A DNA stretch of 64,000 nucleotides from positions 86,111 to 150,110 of the forward strand of contig JAJVIK010000015.1 in the NCBI GenBank assembly GCA_022072055.1, read 5' to 3'. Origin of the DNA: a bacterium (GTDB lineage Bacteria > Hinthialibacterota > Hinthialibacteria > OLB16). Below the pieces are notes generated by a model, which was not told the DNA's origin, did not search any database, and saw only the letters and a list, made by a program, of their open reading frames with translations. This document shows, piece by piece, positions 9,332-18,057 of the stretch (its first letter is position 1; every line of letters starts with the position of its first letter). Made by a program: the position numbers and the translations under genes.

Positions 9332-9511
9332 GCGGACGCGCTGCAAGTGGCGCTGGCCACAATCCTTGCTTGCCGTGTGATCGTGAGCTGGAACTTCAGG
9401 CACATCGTCCATTTCCAGAAGATTCCGCTCTACAATGCTGTTAACAGGCTGATGGGGTATTCGGAGATCGGAATCCACACCCCCCTGGAGGTGATTGCCG
9501 ATGAAGACTAA
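9332..9511 (+). pseudogene. C-terminal remnant of a PIN-domain protein
   Basis: Directly after the M56 stop, and in the same frame, 59 codons read ADALQVALATILACRVIVSW then NFRHIVHFQKIPLYNAVNRL and end IHTPLEVIADED. This is the C-terminal third of a common PIN-type toxin family, in which D-A-(L/I)-x-x-A-x-A-T and S-W-N-F-x-H-I-V are conserved. The N-terminal part with its catalytic acidic residues is missing and there is no start codon, so the PIN gene is truncated. It overlaps the small downstream ORF, as in intact versions of the module. Confidence 0.7.
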
Positions 9512-9668
9512 GACATTCGATTGCGTTGAGATGAAGCACAAGGCGGGACAACGCATTTACGAGCAGCTCAAGGGAAAAACCGTGGAGGAGCAAATTGATT
9601 TCTGGCGGAAGGTTGAAGAGAAATACAGAAACCGACAGCGAAACCCACGCGCCGCCACTTCAGGCTGA
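9501..9668 (+). CDS. Small PIN-associated partner protein
   Basis: 55 residues opening MKTKTFDCVEMKHKAGQRIY, then EQLKGKTVEEQIDFWRKVEE. Short proteins of this type sit directly downstream of the PIN protein whose remnant precedes it, usually with an overlapping start as here (11 bp). It is too short to be called confidently on its own; the charged helix and the overlap with the PIN relic support it. Its toxin partner is broken, so it is probably an orphan. Confidence 0.5.
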   Translation: MKTKTFDCVEMKHKAGQRIYEQLKGKTVEEQIDFWRKVEEKYRNRQRNPRAATSG

Positions 9669-9739
9669 TCGGATGGCTTCATGCCTCGATGGAAATACAC
9701 TCCTGCATTCACCAGAACCAACCCAAGAAGAAGCTCCCC

Positions 9740-10606
9740 TTACCCCTTGGTCCACGCCACCGCGCCGTAACCCACCACCCGGTGCGGGTCCCCGTGCGGC
9801 CCGCGCCCGCTGTTGGTGTAACCGAGCAGCGAGGCCCCATCCGCCCCCAAGTGGATTGCGGTGGCCATTCCCGAAAACACCGCCGCCTTGCTGCACACCG
9901 CGCAATGCACCCCGGGCAACCCCTTCTGCTCCAAACGGCGGATCTCGTGCTGAGCCTTGTGGAGATTGAGCGACAGAATCCACTCAAGAGCCTCGTGGTC
10001 CACCCTCTCAGCCACCTCCATCGTGGGGTAATGCGAAAGGTCGGTGGAGGCCACCACCAGAATGCGCCGATCCAGTTTGCGCGCGACCTCAAAGATCGCC
10101 TTCCCCACGGTCTCAGGGAGTGGAGACTCATCATCCTGGGTCAGGATCTCCACCACCCTGGCCTCCGGGAAGGTGCGCTTGACGAACGGAAGCTGGGTCT
10201 CCACCGAGTGTTCGGAAAGGTGCGCCTCGATGTCAAATCCCGCGAAGAGAATCTTCTTCGAAAGCAGCTCTTGAAACTCACGGTCGCAAGGGATGGATCC
10301 CAAAGGGGTCTCGCACCCTTCGGCATCGAGAATCGAAACCCCTTCAATTCGAGTCCGATGGGAGAGACCCAACGCCACCACAGTCTCCGGATCGGTGTTT
10401 CTGGCCGCGTGAAAGGACTGCGCCGCGGTGGACCCGGAATAAACATACCCGGCGTGCGGGACCACAATCCCCACGATCTCGCCGGGGACACGCTTACGAC
10501 CCTCGGCGGCATCCTCCTCAAAGGACGCGAGAGCCTTCTCCAGAGCCTTACGGGACCCGGGGTAAAAGCGGTCGGCGAAGTTGGCGGGTTTGATTCGGAG
10601 TGTCAT
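9740..10606 (-). CDS. MEMO1-family (AmmeMemoRadiSam system B-type) protein
   Basis: 288 residues, the usual length. It opens RIKPANFADRFYPGSRKALE and carries IVVPHAGYVYSGSTAAQSFH, then VVALGLSHRTRIEGVS, EHSVETQLPFVKRTFPEARV, and VVASTDLSHYPTMEVAERVD. The P-H-A-G-Y-x-Y-S-G and (S/G)-H motifs are those of the MEMO1 fold, related to dioxygenases that bind a metal through His residues. In bacteria it commonly pairs with an AMMECR1 protein and a radical SAM enzyme, but neither is in this window. The biochemical role of the bacterial protein is not settled. Confidence 0.88.
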   Translation of the reverse strand: MTLRIKPANFADRFYPGSRKALEKALASFEEDAAEGRKRVPGEIVGIVVPHAGYVYSGSTAAQSFHAARNTDPETVVALGLSHRTRIEGVSILDAEGCETPLGSIPCDREFQELLSKKILFAGFDIEAHLSEHSVETQLPFVKRTFPEARVVEILTQDDESPLPETVGKAIFEVARKLDRRILVVASTDLSHYPTMEVAERVDHEALEWILSLNLHKAQHEIRRLEQKGLPGVHCAVCSKAAVFSGMATAIHLGADGASLLGYTNSGRGPHGDPHRVVGYGAVAWTKG

Positions 10607-10701
10607 GGCGCCGACAAGTATTGTACCACGAACACGCCGCTTGGAGTTCCACCTTCGGTTCTCCGGGGACCTTCTGGATCGGAATCCGACTTGCCCCGCG
10701 G

Positions 10702-12072
10702 CTAATTCTCCTCGCCCCGGACCCCATATTCATTCAACTTTCGGATCAGAGTGCGCCGTCCGATCCCTAGCGCCTGCGCGGCGTGCGTGCGGTTGCCTCC
10801 GAAGGAATCCAGGGTCCGGAGAATGTACTCCTTCTCCACATCGGCCAGGGGAGTTCCGAGCGGGATGAGGACCGCCCGATCCCCCGAATCCAGGTGGGTG
10901 TGGTCGCGCAAGTCCTCCGGACGAATCGGGCGCCCCTGGTTCATGATCACCAGATGTTGGATGAGGTTGCGCAATTCGCGCACATTCCCCGGCCAATCGT
11001 AGGCCCGCAGGAGGTCAAGCGCCTCGGGGGTGGGCAGGACCGGCGCCTTCCCGATCTCCTGAGAGAACTCCCGTATGAAGTATTCCGTAAGCGGCTGGAC
11101 ATCCTCGCGGCGTTCGCGCAGCGGCGGGATATGCAGGGTCACCACCTTGAGCCGGAAATAGAAATCCTCCCGGAAGGTTCCTTCCTCCACCTTCCTCCGA
11201 AGGTCCGCGTTGGTGGCGAAGATCAGGCGAACATCCACGCGGATCGTGCGATTGCCGCCGACCCGCTCGAATTCTTTCTGCTCCAGGATCCGAAGGAGCT
11301 TCACCTGAATGTCCAGGGACAGCTCGCCGATCTCGTCGAGAAACAGCGTGCCCTTGTCGGCCAGCTCGAAACGCCCCTTCCTTTGGCGAATCGCCCCGGT
11401 GAACGATCCGCGCTCATGCCCGAAGAGCTCGCTCTCCAGCAGGTTTTCATTGAGCGCGCTGCAGTTGACCTTGATCAGCGGCTCCTCGCGGCGTGTGGAG
11501 AGGTGGTGGATCGCCTCGGCGATGAGCTCCTTGCCGGTTCCGCTCTCCCCGGTGATCAGGACCGTGGCCTTGGTCGGGGCGATTCTCCGCGCCTCCTCAA
11601 ACAGGCGCTTCATCGACTCCGAGGCCCCGATCAGCTCCCGGAAACCATCCCTCTCGCGCAGCTTGGCGCGCAGGTATTCGTTCTCGGAGAGCAGTTTCCG
11701 CTGCTCCAACACCCGGCGGACCACGAGTTCGAGTTCATCCAGGTTGACCGGCTTCTGGAGGTAATCGATGGCGCCGAGACGCATCGCCTCGACCGCCATC
11801 TCGATGGTCCCATGACCGGTGAGCACAACGATCTCGGTCGTGGGTTGCTTCTCCTTGCAGCGCCGCAGGAGCTCCATCCCGTCGATGTGCGGCATGCGAA
11901 TGTCGGTGATGACCAGGTCAAAGGCCGACTCGCTCATCTTCCGGAGCGCGACCAAGCCGTCCTCGGCGGTGTCCACCACCAGTGTCCCGGATCCGAACGC
12001 GGTTTCGAGGAACTGGGCGCACCCCTCGCGGGCGTTCTTTTCGTCGTCAGCGATCAGGATGGAAGCGGACAT
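10702..12072 (-). CDS. Sigma-54-dependent response regulator (NtrC family), orphan
   Basis: 456 residues from the ATG at 12072, where MSASILIADDEKNAREGCAQ begins a receiver domain; the longer open frame adds 94 codons with no similarity. The order is receiver (about 1-120, phospho-Asp in LVITDIRMPHIDGM), AAA+ domain (about 145-375) with Walker A GESGTGKEL and the sigma-54 contact loop ELFGHERGSFTGA, where Ser replaces the usual Ala of GAFTGA, and a Fis-type HTH at the end (GNRTHAAQALGIGRRTLIRK). Such proteins activate sigma-54 promoters after phosphorylation. No histidine kinase is adjacent, so its signal and targets are unknown. Confidence 0.9.
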   Translation of the reverse strand: MSASILIADDEKNAREGCAQFLETAFGSGTLVVDTAEDGLVALRKMSESAFDLVITDIRMPHIDGMELLRRCKEKQPTTEIVVLTGHGTIEMAVEAMRLGAIDYLQKPVNLDELELVVRRVLEQRKLLSENEYLRAKLRERDGFRELIGASESMKRLFEEARRIAPTKATVLITGESGTGKELIAEAIHHLSTRREEPLIKVNCSALNENLLESELFGHERGSFTGAIRQRKGRFELADKGTLFLDEIGELSLDIQVKLLRILEQKEFERVGGNRTIRVDVRLIFATNADLRRKVEEGTFREDFYFRLKVVTLHIPPLRERREDVQPLTEYFIREFSQEIGKAPVLPTPEALDLLRAYDWPGNVRELRNLIQHLVIMNQGRPIRPEDLRDHTHLDSGDRAVLIPLGTPLADVEKEYILRTLDSFGGNRTHAAQALGIGRRTLIRKLNEYGVRGEEN

Positions 12073-12166
12073 GGATGGGGCTTGAGTTCGCGCCTTCTGT
12101 AAGGTATGGTGACTAGTTGCCGGATTTTCCAGGAAAACTTGATGTCTGACCAGTGGAGAAGAGCAA

Positions 12167-12430
12167 ATGGCGCATGTAAAGAGCGGTGGTGGTAAACTCA
12201 AGAACGGGCGCGATAGTAACGCCCAGCGGCTGGGAGTGAAAGCGTCCTCGGGCCAGTGGGTCAGCGCGGGTTCGATCCTGGTTCGCCAAAGGGGCACCCA
12301 TTTCCATCCCGGCGAGAATGTCGGCAAGGGTGGGGACGACACCTTGTTTGCCAAGATTGATGGAGTCGTTCAGTTCGGGCGTCGCGGGCGTGACCGTCGC
12401 TTCATCTCGGTGGCCCCCGAAACCAATTGA
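12167..12430 (+). CDS. rpmA: 50S ribosomal protein L27
   Basis: 87 residues opening [20 protein letters not shown], then [20 protein letters not shown] and [20 protein letters not shown], the hallmark of L27, whose N-terminus reaches the peptidyl-transferase centre. Usually rpmA is flanked by rplU (L21) and obg; here it stands alone, followed by its own terminator. An SD-like GGAGAAG lies about ten bases before the ATG. Confidence 0.95.
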   Translation: MAHVKSGGGKLKNGRDSNAQRLGVKASSGQWVSAGSILVRQRGTHFHPGENVGKGGDDTLFAKIDGVVQFGRRGRDRRFISVAPETN

Positions 12431-12454
12431 GAACCCATCGGACCGGAACGCTAA

Positions 12455-12487
12455 GGCCCGCCGGGGATTTCCTTGGCGGGCCTTTTT
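12455..12487 (+). terminator. Rho-independent terminator after rpmA
   Basis: GGCCCGCC at 12455-12462 pairs perfectly with GGCGGGCC at 12475-12482 across a 12-base loop, followed by five T (12483-12487). The first ATG of the next gene begins two bases after the T tract. Confidence 0.9.
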
Positions 12488-12488
12488 C

Positions 12489-13625
12489 ATGGCAATGACC
12501 CCCGATTTCTCGCTGGACAATGTTTGCCGAGAGGTGGCCGAAGCCACCCGGTTGGAGGAAGGACCGCCGGGAGTCGAGGCGCTTCTCCGAGTGGTCCACC
12601 GCGAGGGACCGATTTCGCCCAAGGAAGTGGCGCGCTCCTTGGGGGTGGCGATCCCGATTGTCTCCGCGATCCGCCGCGAACTCGAAAGGCGCGGCTGGCT
12701 GGTCCGCAAGGGGGGAATGCTCCTATCGAACGAGGGCCTCCCCGCGGCCTCCGCCCGATGGGGCGCCCCGGCTTCGCCATGCGAGGAGGTTCCGGCGCAA
12801 ACGATTCCTCCGGATGAGGAGGCGGAGGGTCTGGGGAGTGAAGAGGAAGTCGAGGACGAATCCTCACCCGATCTGGATTACATCCCCCTCAAATTGTCCG
12901 CCGAATCCGGAAACTCCGCATCCGATCCGTTCCTTGAATTGCTCGATGAGATTTTGGAGGAGCGCCCGGAGGCCGATCCCAGGCTCGATCAGTCCCACGC
13001 CACCCTGGAGACTGTTCTTCGACGGGCGGAGCTCTTTCTTGAGCACGGTTGGGTGACCGGCAAGCGTGTCCTCTTTCTGGGGGATGATGACCTCACCTCG
13101 CTGGTCACCTTGCTGGTGATTCGGAGAGACTTGGGGGAAGAGGCGCTGCGCGGCTGCGCGGCGGCGGTGGCCGAGGTGGACCCTCGACTCGTCGAATTCA
13201 TCCAGGAGATCGCCTTGGGAGAGGACCTTCCGCTCGCCGTGGTTCCGACCGACCTGCGAGAACCGCTTCCCAAACCGCTGACTGGCGCCTTTGACTTCTT
13301 TTTCACCGACCCGCCTTACACCCCCGCCGGGGTGAGGCTGTTCCTTGAGCGGGGCTGCTTGGCGCTCGATCCGAATGGCGCTCGGAAAGCGGCTCTCGCG
13401 GTCCCGGTCTCGCCCCCCAGCCTCCAACGCGCCACCCAAGAGGCTCTGCTTGATCTCGGGTTTGTCGTGGATTTCCTCGATCCGGGTTTCAACGAATACC
13501 TGGGGGCCAGCATGCAGGGAGGAGTAAGCGCCCTCTATGGGCTTTCGCTGGTTGCGACCGAAGCAGGCGAGCGGACAAAATTCGAGACCTCGATTTACAC
13601 CGCGCAAGCGCGAAAGAGGCGTTAG
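12489..13625 (+). CDS. bpsA: N4-bis(aminopropyl)spermidine synthase (branched-chain polyamine synthase)
   Basis: 378 residues from 12489; a second in-frame ATG is at 12495. It has an N-terminal winged-helix-like part (GPISPKEVARSLGVAIPIVS, RRELERRGWLVRKGG), an acidic linker, then the catalytic domain: GKRVLFLGDDDLTSLVTLLV, AAVAEVDPRLVEFIQEIA and FDFFFTDPPYTPAGVRLFLE. The GDDD and TDPPYT motifs are those described for BpsA, which adds two aminopropyl groups to spermidine, best known from thermophiles. No spermidine-pathway gene is visible nearby. The start codon lies immediately behind the rpmA terminator with no clear ribosome site, so expression may depend on read-through or a promoter inside rpmA. 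Confidence 0.8.
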   Translation: MAMTPDFSLDNVCREVAEATRLEEGPPGVEALLRVVHREGPISPKEVARSLGVAIPIVSAIRRELERRGWLVRKGGMLLSNEGLPAASARWGAPASPCEEVPAQTIPPDEEAEGLGSEEEVEDESSPDLDYIPLKLSAESGNSASDPFLELLDEILEERPEADPRLDQSHATLETVLRRAELFLEHGWVTGKRVLFLGDDDLTSLVTLLVIRRDLGEEALRGCAAAVAEVDPRLVEFIQEIALGEDLPLAVVPTDLREPLPKPLTGAFDFFFTDPPYTPAGVRLFLERGCLALDPNGARKAALAVPVSPPSLQRATQEALLDLGFVVDFLDPGFNEYLGASMQGGVSALYGLSLVATEAGERTKFETSIYTAQARKRR

Positions 13626-13672
13626 CTCCACTCGCGGGTTCGCCCCATCGCGGATGGCCGTCGGTGGGTTCT

Positions 13673-15163
13673 TCAGAAAATCGGATCGAGCCGAGGAGGC
13701 TCGTCCTCGCGATCCTCCTTGCCCCCAAGGGGAGGAATCGTTCGGGTTCCTCGAATCGGCTCCAGCGGCGTGGCGCCCAACTCGAGCTGATCCGGCCAGG
13801 GGGAGCCGCCTCCAGACCCGTTGAGGGTCTTTCTGGGTTTGGGCTTCCTTGGTCGAAAGAGCCACTTTCCGGCGGTCCACCCCCCCCAGGAGACGAACAC
13901 CGCGAAGAGCGGCCAGTATGCCAAATGATCAGGCGGCGGGTTGTTGAAAAGGACATCCGCGCCCGTGGCCGAGACCAGCACTCCCGCCATCACCCAAGCA
14001 TCCACCCGAAAAAACGCCGAAAAGAAACCCAGGACCGCGAGGCTCACCAAGGTCAGGGTGAGAGACAAGAGGAAAGCCCGGTAAACCATCGAGGCCTCGA
14101 TCCGAGAACCGCGGCCATCCCCTTCTCCGACTCCACCCAAAAGACCGGGATAGCTGCTCACCCAATAGGGAAATGCTCGGACACCGATCCGCAGCCACCC
14201 CCGCGCCTCCAGCTCCCCGATCTGGTGCAAGGTGGATTTGACCGCGGCGCTGTATTGGAAGGCCTCATCCTGGCCCGCCGATCCCTCGGTCTCGCCGAGA
14301 GGCTGGGCTCCAGCTTCCGATAGACTCTCCACCAGGGCATGCGCCGATCCGGTGGTGAAGGGAATGAAACCGCCAACGACCAGGAAGTTCCTCCCCACCC
14401 AGGGCATCAGGGAAAGGATGCAGGCGAGCATCAGCGCAACCGCTCCCAAGGTTCCGGAGAGACGGTCGTAGGCTCGCAGCCCCGCCCACAGGGCCAGCAG
14501 GGGGACCAGGACCAACAGGCGGGGTGTCAGGTACAGTCCCATGATGAACAGGATCCCCGCGGCCAAGTAAAACCCGATGTGGAACGAATCCCCGAGCACA
14601 AAAGTCAGCAGCCATAGCCCCAACACCAGGAGAAAACCATAAGCCACGAGCGGCTCGAGCTTGAGGCAGGCCAGAACCAAGGGCGGATAGAGGGCGCAGA
14701 GAGCCAGGGTGCTCCAGGCCACCACCGCGTTCCGGCTGACACGCCACGCCACGCGGAAAGCCAGCCAGCAGGTCAGCGCCCCGAAGATCGCCTGGAGGAC
14801 AAGGACGCTTCTCCACGATTCCGGGTTGAACCACCGCAAGACCCCGAGGGCGATTGGATAGAGCGGCATGACCACCGCGGTCGGGCGCCCATCCAACGAG
14901 AAATCGAGGCTGGTCCGCCATTCGTCCGCGAGTTGCGCGTACAGGAGTTCACGCTCGCTTGTGGGAGCGACAGGGAGCAGGTGGACCGCGATCAGGCGCG
15001 CAAGCAGGGCCAGGAGAACCAGGGAAGAAGTCAGGGACGCACACTTCCAGGTGAAACGGTCGAGGTCCCAACCCGTCCCGATCCGATCCCTGTCGGCGGT
15101 CAATTCGGCGCCCGAACGTGGAGCCCATGCTTCCACCCTTGCCATCCCCCTCCGGGGGATCAT
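13673..15163 (-). CDS. GT39/ArnT-like polytopic membrane protein
   Basis: 496 residues with about ten hydrophobic segments between roughly residues 40 and 430. After the first segment comes a periplasmic loop with LADEWRTSLDFSLD and then VVMPLYPIALGVLRWF, the acidic residue plus P-L-Y-P pattern seen in GT39/ArnT-like transferases that use polyprenyl-phosphate sugars. The C-terminus is a charged, proline-rich cytoplasmic tail (about 440-496). The start could be 15163 or the ATG six codons later, which has a GGAGG very close to it. No donor-synthesis gene adjoins it. Substrate unknown. Confidence 0.65.
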   Translation of the reverse strand: MIPRRGMARVEAWAPRSGAELTADRDRIGTGWDLDRFTWKCASLTSSLVLLALLARLIAVHLLPVAPTSERELLYAQLADEWRTSLDFSLDGRPTAVVMPLYPIALGVLRWFNPESWRSVLVLQAIFGALTCWLAFRVAWRVSRNAVVAWSTLALCALYPPLVLACLKLEPLVAYGFLLVLGLWLLTFVLGDSFHIGFYLAAGILFIMGLYLTPRLLVLVPLLALWAGLRAYDRLSGTLGAVALMLACILSLMPWVGRNFLVVGGFIPFTTGSAHALVESLSEAGAQPLGETEGSAGQDEAFQYSAAVKSTLHQIGELEARGWLRIGVRAFPYWVSSYPGLLGGVGEGDGRGSRIEASMVYRAFLLSLTLTLVSLAVLGFFSAFFRVDAWVMAGVLVSATGADVLFNNPPPDHLAYWPLFAVFVSWGGWTAGKWLFRPRKPKPRKTLNGSGGGSPWPDQLELGATPLEPIRGTRTIPPLGGKEDREDEPPRLDPIF

Positions 15164-15324
15164 AGGGGAATCTCCGGGGAAAGGTCAAAGACTCCCAGCC
15201 CCCGCAACGGATCAAGTTCTGATGGAAAAAGCGTGGGAATCAAGTTAAGGTACCCCCGCTTTCTTTTTTCCGAGGGGGCTTCCTCTCGCTTTGACTCTCA
15301 CGAAATCCGAGGAGGTTTATGGGA

Positions 15325-16860
15325 ATGGCCGAGAATGCTCGTGGCAACCATCGTGGGGCCCTGCACCCGGATCACGGCCTCAATGAAACGATCCTGTTCT
15401 GGGGGTGTTTTCTCGCGCTGATCGCGACCGCTTTTGGGTTTGTCATTCGTTCGCAAATCATCGGCGATTGGGAAGTGCAGTTCAACCTTTCCGAAACCGA
15501 AAAGGGCCACATTCTCGGAGTCGGATTGTGGCCGTTCGCGGTCAGCATTGTCCTCTTCAGTTTGATCATTGACAAAGTGGGTTACGGCAAGGCGATGGTC
15601 TTCGCGTTTATCTGTCACATTACCTCCGCCATCATGACCATCACCGCCAAGAACTATGACATGCTCTACTGGGGAACCTTCATCGTGGCGCTCGGCAATG
15701 GGACGGTGGAGGCGGTCATCAATCCGGTTGTGGCCACGATGTTTCCGCGGGAGAAGACCAAGTGGCTGAGCATCCTTCACGCGGGTTGGCCGGGCGGCTT
15801 GGTCTTCGGAGGAATGCTCGCGATTTACCTGGGCGATATCAGTTGGCAGTATAAGGTCGCGCTGATATTCCTCCCGACCATCGGCTATGGGCTTGTCATG
15901 CTCGGGAGGCATTTCCCGGTGCAGGAGCGAGTGGCCGCCGGAGTCTCTTACCTCGATATGTTGAAGGAGGCGGGGGTCATCAGCGCCTTGGTGATTGTGG
16001 CCCTCATGGTCCGTGAAGTCGGCACTTTCTTCTCCGTTCCAAATTGGGGTCAGATCGCCGCGATTGTGGTGATCATCGGAGCCTATGGGGCTTATGTGCG
16101 ATCTCCGGGGAGACCCATGTTCATCTTCTTGATCCTGGTCATGATTCCTCTCGCCACCACCGAGCTGGGAACAGACACCTGGATTACCGACCTCATGACC
16201 CCGGTCATGACCGAAATGAGCCTCCATCCCGGTTGGGTTCTGGTTTACACCTCCTTCATCATGATGGTGCTCCGATTCTGCGCGGGGTCCATTGTCCACC
16301 GGATTTCCCCGCTTGGGCTGCTCGCGGTGAGCGCCACCATCGCGGCCGTGGGCTTGGTGTTCCTCTCCAAGGCCGCCGGAATCGGAATCCTGGCGGCGGC
16401 CACCATCTATGCGTTCGGCAAGACCTTCTTCTGGCCGACCATGTTGGCCGTCGTCTCGGAACAGTTCCCGAAGGGCGGCGCGCTCACGATCAACCTCATC
16501 GCGGGCGTCGGCATGCTCGGGGTCGGAATTGTCGGAAGCGTGTTCCTGGGATACATCCAGGACAGCGCGATCGACAAGAAGCTCATGGCACACGACGCGG
16601 CTCTGCACGCCAAGCTCACCAGCGACCGGACCGGAATCTTCGGAGACTATCGAGCCGTGGATCAGGAGAAACTGGCGCAATCCACCGAAGACGAAAAAGG
16701 GGTCGTGAAGACCATAGCCGGGGAAGCCAAGAAGGGTGCCCTGGCCACGGTGGCCGTCTTCCCGGTTATCATGTTGGTGTGTTACTTGATCCTTATCGCC
16801 TACTTCAGATCGATCGGGGGCTATAAGGCCGTCCACCTGACCACCGTCGAAGGCGAGTAG
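15325..16860 (+). CDS. MFS transporter
   Basis: 511 residues from the ATG at 15325; a first ATG at 15319 is only three bases from the strong GGAGG at 15311-15315, whereas 15325 has a nine-base spacing. About 12 membrane segments: the first is ETILFWGCFLALIATAFGF, and the conserved loop after helix 2 is SLIIDKVGYGKAMVF. HAGWPGGLVFGGMLAIYLG lies in the middle and a long soluble insert sits before the last helix (about 420-480). It resembles sugar/FucP-type MFS proteins from environmental genomes. Substrate not deducible. A perfect hairpin follows the stop. Confidence 0.85.
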   Translation: MAENARGNHRGALHPDHGLNETILFWGCFLALIATAFGFVIRSQIIGDWEVQFNLSETEKGHILGVGLWPFAVSIVLFSLIIDKVGYGKAMVFAFICHITSAIMTITAKNYDMLYWGTFIVALGNGTVEAVINPVVATMFPREKTKWLSILHAGWPGGLVFGGMLAIYLGDISWQYKVALIFLPTIGYGLVMLGRHFPVQERVAAGVSYLDMLKEAGVISALVIVALMVREVGTFFSVPNWGQIAAIVVIIGAYGAYVRSPGRPMFIFLILVMIPLATTELGTDTWITDLMTPVMTEMSLHPGWVLVYTSFIMMVLRFCAGSIVHRISPLGLLAVSATIAAVGLVFLSKAAGIGILAAATIYAFGKTFFWPTMLAVVSEQFPKGGALTINLIAGVGMLGVGIVGSVFLGYIQDSAIDKKLMAHDAALHAKLTSDRTGIFGDYRAVDQEKLAQSTEDEKGVVKTIAGEAKKGALATVAVFPVIMLVCYLILIAYFRSIGGYKAVHLTTVEGE

Positions 16861-16875
16861 GGTTCGAGGTCTGAA

Positions 16876-16905
16876 GGGGGCAACCCGGCATCAAGGGTTG
16901 CCCCC
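16876..16905 (+). terminator. Strong hairpin after the MFS gene
   Basis: GGGGGCAACCC (16876-16886) pairs perfectly with GGGTTGCCCCC (16895-16905), loop of eight bases, 16 bases after the stop codon. It lacks a T tract, so it may act as a 3' stabilising structure or a weak terminator. Confidence 0.6.
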
Positions 16906-16921
16906 ATTGATGCCGGCCCCA

Positions 16922-16953
16922 TAAGAAAAAAGGGGTCCATTCGCGGACCCCTT
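16922..16953 (-). terminator. Rho-independent terminator for the leftward DUF4198 gene
   Basis: On the minus strand AAGGGGTCC pairs with GGACCCCTT (16945-16953 with 16930-16938) across a six-base loop, followed by a run of T broken by one C (complement of 16922-16929). It faces the minus-strand gene ending at 17151. Confidence 0.75.
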
Positions 16954-17072
16954 GAAGGAGGATGGAGAAGCGGCATGGCGGAGGAGACAAGCCCCCAAAA
17001 CCGCTTCCCGGAACTGTCCGGCTCCGGACCGACTCGCGGTCGGCCCCTCGTTGCTCCACTCCTGGGATGTTT

Positions 17073-17096
17073 AATCTGGTACAATAATACCAGATT
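17073..17096. repeat. Perfect operator-like dyad
   Basis: AATCTGGTA (17073-17081), six-base spacer CAATAA, TACCAGATT (17088-17096): a perfect 9-bp inverted repeat of 24 bp with the symmetry of a dimeric repressor site. It contains TACAAT, a good -10 hexamer, but no convincing -35 or rightward gene is present. It lies downstream of the DUF4198 gene, in about 290 bp that are otherwise empty except for the two hairpins. Confidence 0.55.
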
Positions 17097-17150
17097 TGGT
17101 CTGGAAGACAAGATGAAGGTCCCAGGATTGAGCGGTGAATCGGGAGTCTT

Positions 17151-17999
17151 TCAACCTCCGGGGCGCGGTCGCTTGGACTCCCCCAGCACCTCAAAGGTCA
17201 AAGTGGCCCAATAACTTTCCCACTCGGCGTTCACATCCGCCGGAGGCATGTGAACACACTTGATCATCCAAGTCCCCGGACAGTCCAAGCGGAACCGAAC
17301 CCGGCCGCGCTCATCCGTTCGATGCGATTCCCGCGGAACCTCCTCGCCGCGGAGGAGCGCGCGAACCATCACCCCCGCCGGCTCACACCTCCTGAAGCGG
17401 ATTCGACACTCGAATTCACCTGTCGGCTGGAATGCGAACGGACTGGATTCCGCGAGGATCTCAAGCGGCATCCCAAAGTCGCGGCTTGGAGCGGGCGAGG
17501 CATCCTCTCCCACCCGGAGGAGTGTCTTTGCGCATCGGGTGAAACGCTCCTTGGCGGGAAGGTCGGTTTCGTTCCGCTCCGCGCGCAGCTCCGAGAGAGC
17601 CTCCAGCCCCTCTTCCTTGAGGTGCTGCTCGAAAATCTCACCGGAAAGCTCCATCGGCTCCGGGTAAGACTCATAGGCCACAATCTGGAGGCCCGGACTG
17701 GCCGCGCGGATGTATCCCGCCGGGTCCGCGCCCTCAAGGCCCGGAATGTCCCGCTCCCCCCCATTGCTCCAAACCATAAACCGGCGGATGCGCGATTCCG
17801 CGCGTTGGACCGGACTTCCCCGCCAGCTCACTCCCACCCGGAGCGAAAGGGCGACCACGCTGTTCGCGGAAGGGGAGAAGGTTGAGGGTTCGATCCAGAA
17901 ATCGTGCGCGCGCGCGGGCTCGCCCCTGATGAAGAGCCCTAAGGCGAGCGCGAGCACGCGAATTTGAGGGCATCGCGCCAAGAACGGGTGGCGCCCCAC
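17151..17999 (-). CDS. DUF4198-type secreted protein
   Basis: The frame from the GTG at 17999 gives 282 residues: a hydrophobic leader ending in EPARAHDFWIEPSTFSP, the H-D-F-W-(I/L)-x-P opening of DUF4198 proteins, then a beta-rich body and SHRTDERGRVRFRLDCPGTW near the end. DUF4198 proteins are exported and often sit near metal-uptake or TonB-related genes. The open frame reaches 18164 but would overlap the DUF4331 gene by over 100 bp, so a later GTG (17999) or TTG (17981) start is more likely; neither has a clear ribosome site. It is 58 bp from the upstream DUF4331 gene and probably co-transcribed. Function unknown. Confidence 0.65.
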   Translation of the reverse strand: MGRHPFLARCPQIRVLALALGLFIRGEPARAHDFWIEPSTFSPSANSVVALSLRVGVSWRGSPVQRAESRIRRFMVWSNGGERDIPGLEGADPAGYIRAASPGLQIVAYESYPEPMELSGEIFEQHLKEEGLEALSELRAERNETDLPAKERFTRCAKTLLRVGEDASPAPSRDFGMPLEILAESSPFAFQPTGEFECRIRFRRCEPAGVMVRALLRGEEVPRESHRTDERGRVRFRLDCPGTWMIKCVHMPPADVNAEWESYWATLTFEVLGESKRPRPGG

Positions 18000-18057
18000 G
18001 AATAGAATCCGGCGCTCGGTAAAACCCCCTCGTCCCGGGGGCAATATGACCGGCCCC

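Noticed and set aside
10783-12102. 439-codon frame opposite the NtrC-type regulator
   Set aside because: The receiver, AAA+ and HTH motifs are on the other strand; this is a shadow.
15298-16836. 512-codon open frame antisense to the MFS gene
   Set aside because: His/Asp/Gly-rich shadow without hydrophobic or domain pattern, while the sense strand encodes a clear 12-helix transporter.
16975-17214. 79-codon frame overlapping the AATCTGGTA dyad
   Set aside because: No ribosome site or family similarity, and it overlaps the DUF4198 gene end; not supported as a gene.
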